NCBI GenBank assembly: GCA_020253595.1
Contig: JADCBH010000007.1
Location: 1 to 28,318 of the forward strand
Reading direction: 5' to 3'
From: Brevundimonas sp.
GTDB lineage: Bacteria; Pseudomonadota; Alphaproteobacteria; Caulobacterales; Caulobacteraceae
Length of the DNA: 28,318 nt
The notes under the pieces are model-generated. The model saw nothing but the letters and a program-made list of their open reading frames with translations, did no database searches and was not told the origin of the DNA. The stretch's first letter is position 1, and each line of letters opens with the position of its first letter. Below, in pieces: positions 23,993 through 28,318 of the stretch. Both the position numbers and the translations under genes were made by a program.

Positions 23993-24025
23993 CCCCGCCG
24001 GAGCTTCTCCGGCGGGGTTTCGTTT
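23993..24025 (+). terminator. Intrinsic terminator of icd
   Basis: A perfect 11-bp GC-rich stem (23993-24003 with 24007-24017) has a CTT loop, followed by TTTCGTTT. It starts 26 bases after the icd stop and is the clearest intrinsic terminator in the window. Confidence 0.9.
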
Positions 24026-24083
24026 GAGCCCTGCTCCGGTCCGTGCATGATGCAGGTCGCACCGGAGGAGGGGAGACCACCGC

Positions 24084-24668
24084 GTGAAACGGATCATCGG
24101 CAATCTGCTGCTTCTGGCGCTCGTGGGTGCCGTCGCCAGCTTCTTCCTCGCACCCGCCGTCGCCTTCTTAGGCATCCGCTCGGCGGCCCAGGCCGATGAT
24201 GTGGCGGGGCTGCAGAGGTTGATCGACTATGGCGCGGTTCGGACCTCGCTGCGGCCCCAGCTGTCGGGGCGGGCCGAGGCCCTGACGCCCGCGCCCTCCT
24301 TCATGGAAGACCCCATCGGCGCGGTACGGCGACAGTTCGAGGCGGTCGCGCCAGTGGTCGGGCCCGATCCGGACGCCTTTCTGACGCCCGATGCCCTGGA
24401 CGGCCTGATGCGCGGACAGGGGCGCTACGCCATCGTCCAGTCGGCCGCGACGATGCCCGAGGACAGTGAGCCTGCGCCCATGCCCAGTCCGAAGTACTGG
24501 GGCATCAACGTCGCGCGTCTGGCCGTGACAGACGAGGGCGGATCGGAGACGATCTTCACCTTCGAGCGGCGCGGGCCGTTCGAATGGAAGCTGGTCCACA
24601 TCGGCCTGCCGGATGGCGCGACGCCCGCCGCGCCGCCGCGGGCCCCTGTGAGTGGAGTGACGAAATGA
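24084..24668 (+). CDS. DUF2939-family membrane-anchored protein, tandem copy 1
   Basis: The 194-aa protein starts at GTG 24084, with GGGGAG upstream. Residues about 5-30 form an uncleaved membrane anchor or signal (IIGNLLLLALVGAVASFFLA). Then comes IRSAAQADDVAGLQRLIDYG and VRTSLRPQLSGR, the hallmark DUF2939 pattern (R-x-A-x-x-x-D-x-x-x-L-x-x-x-x-D-(Y/F) then R-x-S-L), and a C-terminal beta region (FTFERRGPFEWKLVHIGLP). Likely periplasmic and membrane-attached; function unknown. The end overlaps copy 2 by 4 bases as ATGA, so the copies are translationally coupled. Confidence 0.8.
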   Translation: MKRIIGNLLLLALVGAVASFFLAPAVAFLGIRSAAQADDVAGLQRLIDYGAVRTSLRPQLSGRAEALTPAPSFMEDPIGAVRRQFEAVAPVVGPDPDAFLTPDALDGLMRGQGRYAIVQSAATMPEDSEPAPMPSPKYWGINVARLAVTDEGGSETIFTFERRGPFEWKLVHIGLPDGATPAAPPRAPVSGVTK

Positions 24669-25207
24669 AGGGCTGGGTTCGCGGCCTTCTGCTCCTGTCG
24701 GTCGTCGCGGTGGCGGCCGCCTATCTGGCCATGCCGATCCTGACGGTCCGCGCCCTGGTGCGGGCCGCCGAGACCGGCGACGAGGCGGCGCTGGAGCGGC
24801 TGGTCGACTTCCCGGCCTTTCGCGAAAGCGCCAAGGAACAGCTGACCGGCCGCCTGATGGCCGAAATGCGTGAGGACGAGCGGACCGACGACAGTGCCCT
24901 GGCCGGTCTGGGCATGCTGTTCGGGCCCATGCTGATCGACGGGGCCGTGGACATGCTGGTCACGCCCCAGGCCGTGGCGGCCATGGTGGAGACGGCCAAG
25001 GCCCCGGATCCGACGGATGCGGTCACGCCGGAAGAACCCGCATCGGAGCAGAGCGACATCCGTCAGGGCTATGCCTATCGCGACCTGAACACCTTCGTGC
25101 TCACCCTCACCGATCCGGACCGGCCCGGGGAGCCGCTGAAGCTGTTGCTCAGGCGCGATGGTCTGTTCGGCTGGAAGCTGGCGGGCGTCGAGTTGCCGGA
25201 GACCTAG
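24665..25207 (+). CDS. DUF2939-family membrane-anchored protein, tandem copy 2
   Basis: The 180-aa protein starts at ATG 24665. Architecture matches copy 1: membrane segment GLLLLSVVAVAAAYLAMP, then VRAAETGDEAALERLVDF and FRESAKEQLTGRL, an intermediate helix region with VTPQAVAAMVE (cf. LTPDALDGLMR in copy 1), and a C-terminal LLRRDGLFGWKLAGVELP that parallels FERRGPFEWKLVHIGLP. The two are clearly duplicates that have diverged strongly. Function unknown; they may work as a heteromeric pair. Confidence 0.8.
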   Translation: MKGWVRGLLLLSVVAVAAAYLAMPILTVRALVRAAETGDEAALERLVDFPAFRESAKEQLTGRLMAEMREDERTDDSALAGLGMLFGPMLIDGAVDMLVTPQAVAAMVETAKAPDPTDAVTPEEPASEQSDIRQGYAYRDLNTFVLTLTDPDRPGEPLKLLLRRDGLFGWKLAGVELPET

Positions 25208-25235
25208 TCTCCTACCTGTCGCCCGCTTGGGTGCC

Positions 25236-25349
25236 GGGGAGGTGGATGCGAGCCCTTGCGAGCAGGCGGAGGGGGCCGCTTGCGGCCAAAACCCCTCCGT
25301 CTCCGTCGCTTCGCTCCGGAGCCACCTCCCCATGCGAAGCATGGGGAGG
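25236..25349. repeat. Composite palindromic intergenic element
   Basis: GGGGAGGTGG (25236-25245) is complementary to CCACCTCCCC (25322-25331). Nested inside is CGGAGGG with CCCTCCG around a GGCCGC-TT-GCGGCC hairpin (25274-25287). Overlapping the right end is a perfect 11-bp stem with GAA loop (25325-25349). It lies between the convergent DUF2939 and DUF885 genes and ends 10 bases from the DUF885 stop. Such multi-hairpin units occur as dispersed repeats in Caulobacterales; it may also stop transcription on both strands. Confidence 0.65.
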
Positions 25350-25359
25350 AGACAGACGA

Positions 25360-27138
25360 CTACTGAGCCGCCACCCACGCCTCCATGCGCTGGTCCAGCA
25401 GGCCGAGCGGAAGCGGGCCGTCGACCAGCAGGGCATCGTGGAAGTCCCGCACGTTGAATCGGTCGCCCAGCGCCTGTTCCGCCCGGGTGCGAATGGCCCG
25501 CAGACGGATCTCGCCGATCTTGTAGGCCAGGGCCTGGCCCGGCCAGCCGACGTAGCGCTGCAGCTCGGTCTCGATGTTGTGCGGGGCGAGCGCGGAGTTC
25601 TCGGCGAAGCAGCGACGCGCCTGATCCACCGTCCAGCCCATCCAGTGCATGCCGGTATCGGCCACCAGACGACACGCCCGCCACATCTCGTAGGACAGGC
25701 GGCCGAAGCGTTCCTCCGGCGTGCGATAGAATCCCATCTCCTCGCCCAGGAACTCCGCGTACAAGCCCCAGCCCTCGGTGAAGGCGGTGACATCGACGGT
25801 GCGGCGGAAATAGGGGCCCTGGGCCGCCTCCTGCTGCAGGGCGATCTGCAGGTGATGCCCGGGAACCGCCTCGTGCAGGGTCAGGGCCGGGAGCTCATAG
25901 AGCGGCCGCTGGTCCAGCCGGCCGGTGTTGACGATGTAGCCGCCGGGCACCCCGTCGGCGAGCGAGCCGCCGTTGTAGCGGCCGGTGGTGTAGGTCGCCT
26001 CGATGGCCTCTGGCACAGGGCGAACATTGTAGGTCAGGCGCGGCAGGGTGCGGAACAGGGCCGGCATGCCCCCGTCCGCGCGCTTGGCCATCTCTGACGC
26101 TTTTTCCAGCAACTCCTCGCGCGAGGTCGCATAGAAGCGCGGCTCGGTCCGCAGGTGGTTCAGGAAGCCCGCGAAGTCGCCGGTCCATCCGGCGGCGCGC
26201 ATCGCGGTGTCCATGCGGGCCCGGATGCGGGCGACCTCGTCCAGACCGATCTGGTGGATCTGGTCGGGCGTCAGGTCGGTGGTGGTGTAGCGGCGCGCCT
26301 CGAAGGCATAGAAGTCGCGCCCGCCGGGCCGCGAGCCGATGCCGACCTCTGGACGGGCAGCGGGCAGGTATTCGGTCTCGATGAATTGCAGCCACTGCTG
26401 GCGGCGCGGAGCGATCTCGCTATTGACGATGGCCCAGGCGGCGACCTGCATCCGCTCCCAGTCGCTTTCCGAAATCGACGACGGCCGCGTCTCTGTCGGT
26501 TTCAGCAGGGGGTCGTTCTCCTGGGTGAAGGCCACCTCGTTGCGCAGGGAGACGAGGAAGCTTTCGACCACCGAGGTCGGCTGTGTGAAGCCGGTCTCCA
26601 GCCCCCGACGGGCATTGGCGAGGGCGGCGTCGTAGTAGGCAGGGAAAGCCGCAAGTCGCGACAGCCAGGCCTGGGCATCGGCCGCGGTCGTGATGCGCGT
26701 GACCGAGGCGATGTAGCTGGCGGACTGGCCCGGCCCTCCCTCGGAATCGAAGGCGAGGCGGCCCGAATCATGGCGGATCGCCTCGATGGACCGGTCCAGA
26801 TCGAGGATCAGGAAGTCACGGTTCAGGCGGTCGTCGGACGACAGGCTGTCGGTCGCGATCGCCAGGGCGCGGACGCGAAACGCTTCCAGCACGGGTTGGC
26901 GCGCCAGCTCGGCCTCGCGAGAGATGTCGGGCAGGCGCCCCTTGGCCGCGATGTCACCTTCCTGTCCCGCGCTGATCGGATCGCGCGCCTTCAGATAGGC
27001 CTCGTAGTCGGTCAGCAGTGCTGCCAGCTCGGCATGGGCGGCGGGCTGGGCCGCCTCGGTCGCGGACTGGGCCAGGGCCGCAGGAGCGGTCGAACAAAGA
27101 AGCGCGGCGGCGAGGCCGGCGAAGGCGAGACGGTGCAT
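25360..27138 (-). CDS. DUF885 metallopeptidase, paralog 3 (Sec signal)
   Basis: The 592-aa protein carries a Sec signal peptide (MHRLAFAGLAAALLCSTAPA, cleavage near ALA/QS) instead of the Tat signal of the other two. Metal site H422-E423...H428 in LHEAVPGHHLQIAL, third ligand E455 in TAFTEGWGLYAEFLGEE. Also MWRACRLVADTGMHWMGWTVDQAR and WPGQALAYKIGE. Start ATG 27136-27138 has a G-rich stretch just upstream; an in-frame ATG 9 codons earlier would precede the signal with polar residues. A TTGACG -35-like hexamer (27187-27192, minus strand) lies upstream without a good -10. It is separated from alaS by a long palindromic element. Confidence 0.92.
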   Translation of the reverse strand: MHRLAFAGLAAALLCSTAPAALAQSATEAAQPAAHAELAALLTDYEAYLKARDPISAGQEGDIAAKGRLPDISREAELARQPVLEAFRVRALAIATDSLSSDDRLNRDFLILDLDRSIEAIRHDSGRLAFDSEGGPGQSASYIASVTRITTAADAQAWLSRLAAFPAYYDAALANARRGLETGFTQPTSVVESFLVSLRNEVAFTQENDPLLKPTETRPSSISESDWERMQVAAWAIVNSEIAPRRQQWLQFIETEYLPAARPEVGIGSRPGGRDFYAFEARRYTTTDLTPDQIHQIGLDEVARIRARMDTAMRAAGWTGDFAGFLNHLRTEPRFYATSREELLEKASEMAKRADGGMPALFRTLPRLTYNVRPVPEAIEATYTTGRYNGGSLADGVPGGYIVNTGRLDQRPLYELPALTLHEAVPGHHLQIALQQEAAQGPYFRRTVDVTAFTEGWGLYAEFLGEEMGFYRTPEERFGRLSYEMWRACRLVADTGMHWMGWTVDQARRCFAENSALAPHNIETELQRYVGWPGQALAYKIGEIRLRAIRTRAEQALGDRFNVRDFHDALLVDGPLPLGLLDQRMEAWVAAQ

Positions 27139-27204
27139 GGGGCCCCCATTGAGCGAGGGCCGCATGGGGACTGAAGCTGAGTCTTGCGTCAATGCCTGCG
27201 GATC

Positions 27205-27369
27205 CCTTCTCCCCTTGCGGGAGAAGGTGGCAGCCGAAGGCTGACGGATGAGGGGTGAAAAACAGGCGTTGGCAAGAGGACGCAAGGCGGCCACTCGTCG
27301 GAGTAGTCGCCTTTCACCCCTCATCCGATCTCGCTGCGCTCGGCCACCTTCTCCCGCAAGGGGAGAAGG
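27205..27369. repeat. Long palindromic intergenic repeat element (MITE-like)
   Basis: The left arm (27205-27231 plus 27246-27260) and the right arm (27312-27326 plus 27343-27369) are exact inverted copies of a 27-bp and a 15-bp block, separated by unrelated 14-16-bp spacers, with about 50 bases of unique sequence in the centre. Each 27-bp block is itself a hairpin (CCTTCTCCC-CTTGC-GGGAGAAGG). The 27-bp block resembles repeats that I recall from many alphaproteobacterial genomes. It lies 7 bases after the alaS stop codon. Confidence 0.85.
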
Positions 27370-27376
27370 AACCGAC

Positions 27377-28318
27377 CTATCCAGCCAGCGCGTCCCGGAT
27401 GGCTTGCAAGCCCGCCTCGGCCTTCGATCCGTCCGGGGCACCGCCCTGTGCGAAGTCCGGCTTGCCGCCCGCCCCCTGTCCGCCCATCGCCAGAACGGCG
27501 GCGCGGGCCAGGTCGGCGGCATTGACCTTGCCGGTCATGTCGCTGGTCACGGCCACGGTGACGGCAGCCTTGCCGTCGGACACACCGACGAGGGCGACGA
27601 CGCCCGAACCGACCTGGGTCCGGAACTCCTCGGCCACGCCGCGCAGGCCCTTGCCGTCGACGCCGTCCAGCACCCGGGCGATCAGCTTGACGCCGCCGAT
27701 CTCCTCCGGGGCGGCGTTGCCGCCCGAGCCGCCGCCGAGCGCCAGCTGCTTCTTCAGGTCGGCGACCTGCTTCTCCAGGCTGCGGACGTTGGTCGACAGG
27801 GCATCCACGCGGGCGGGGACGTCGGCGGGCTGGACCTTGAAGCCCTGTGCAAGCTTCCTGGCCACCCCGGCCTGGCCTTCCAGATACAGCCGCGCGGCCT
27901 CTCCGGTCAGGGCCTCGACGCGGCGGACGCCGGCGGCGATGCCGGTCTCGGACACGATCTTGAACAGGGCGATGTCTCCTGTGCGGGCGACGTGGGTGCC
28001 GCCGCACAGTTCGACCGAATAGGCCTTGTCGTCGACCAGCGACTTGCCGAGCGTCAGGACACGGACCTCGTCGCCGTACTTCTCGCCGAACAGGGCGACG
28101 GCACCGGCCTCGATCGCGGCCTGCGGGGCCATCAGCTGGGTTTCCGCCGGAATGTTCTGGCGGATGATCGCGTTCACCTCGGCCTCGATGCGGGCCAGCT
28201 CGTCCTCGGTCACGGGGGCGTTGTGGCTGAAGTCGAAGCGCATGCGCTCGGCGTCGACCAACTGGCCCTTCTGGGCGACGTGCGCCCCCAGCACGTTCTT
28301 CAGCGCGGCGTGCACCAG
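27377..28318 (-). CDS. alaS: Alanine--tRNA ligase, C-terminal part (5' end outside window)
   Basis: The frame is open from the window edge to the stop at 27377 and encodes the last 313 residues of AlaRS. Visible are the start of the editing domain (HAALKNVLGAHVAQKGQLVD), the zinc-binding CGGTHVARTGDI motif of the editing site, the TGIAAGVRRVEALTG segment, a coiled-coil linker (DALSTNVRSLEKQVADLKKQ) and the C-Ala domain with GKVNAADLARAAVLAMGGQG and GGKPDFAQGG. The C-terminus is full length. The enzyme charges tRNA-Ala and hydrolyses mischarged Ser/Gly-tRNA-Ala. Catalytic domain lies outside the window. Confidence 0.97.
   Translation of the reverse strand: MVHAALKNVLGAHVAQKGQLVDAERMRFDFSHNAPVTEDELARIEAEVNAIIRQNIPAETQLMAPQAAIEAGAVALFGEKYGDEVRVLTLGKSLVDDKAYSVELCGGTHVARTGDIALFKIVSETGIAAGVRRVEALTGEAARLYLEGQAGVARKLAQGFKVQPADVPARVDALSTNVRSLEKQVADLKKQLALGGGSGGNAAPEEIGGVKLIARVLDGVDGKGLRGVAEEFRTQVGSGVVALVGVSDGKAAVTVAVTSDMTGKVNAADLARAAVLAMGGQGAGGKPDFAQGGAPDGSKAEAGLQAIRDALAG

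Noticed and set aside
22699..24048. 449-codon minus-strand ORF over icd
   Set aside because: Shadow of icd; no motif and it runs through the icd terminator.
27139..27522. N-terminal extension of DUF885 paralog 3 through the repeat element
   Set aside because: It would translate the palindromic element and part of alaS antisense or out of frame; the signal peptide begins at 27138.

Overview
The window is about 28 kb of very GC-rich bacterial chromosome with dense genes, frequent GTG/TTG starts and short intergenic gaps. Gene content suggests an alphaproteobacterium, most likely Caulobacteraceae (Brevundimonas-like): a eukaryote-type NADP isocitrate dehydrogenase, an NDUFA9-like complex I protein, a short PutA, BA14K-like and TadG-like proteins, and dispersed palindromes typical of alphaproteobacteria. 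The taxon is inferred, not proven. No phage, IS element, CRISPR array or integrase is visible, and it reads as ordinary core and accessory chromosome. No stretch longer than about 300 bases lacks a gene.

Layout. Bases 1-174 hold the 3' end of a capsule-export (KpsS-like) gene. Then come a small membrane ORF (-), an OmpA lipoprotein with a glycine zipper (-), a 2-oxoglutarate/Fe(II) oxygenase (+), an NDUFA9-like SDR protein (-), tRNA-Leu(CAG) with its own terminator, and a COG0523 metal GTPase with a His-rich loop. Immediately after it lies a type II toxin-antitoxin pair (AbrB/MazE-type antitoxin, VapC PIN toxin). Its palindromic operator fills the -35/-10 spacer of a promoter that would give a leaderless mRNA.

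At 5.6-9 kb are a DUF6152/DUF6644 pair (-), the latter apparently starting at CTG, a DUF1330/WD40 pair (+), a 42-aa membrane protein, and the monofunctional transglycosylase MtgA. At 9-14.4 kb are a TadG-like VWA protein, a DUF1428 protein, three small envelope or secreted proteins (-), and threonine ammonia-lyase overlapping an FKBP lipoprotein.

At 14.4-18.7 kb queG and the bifunctional proline catabolic gene putA form a minus-strand unit. Divergent from it are two tandem Tat-exported DUF885 metallopeptidases; a third DUF885 paralog with a Sec signal lies at 25.4-27.1 kb. Between them are icd, with a clear promoter and a textbook terminator, and a tandem DUF2939 pair. The window ends inside alaS (-).

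The most notable points are regulatory or structural: the operator-in-spacer leaderless TA promoter, the CTG start of the DUF6644 gene, a triple 9-bp direct repeat carrying two CcrM (GANTC) sites between putA and the peptidases, the long palindromic element after alaS, and three divergent DUF885 peptidases within 8 kb.
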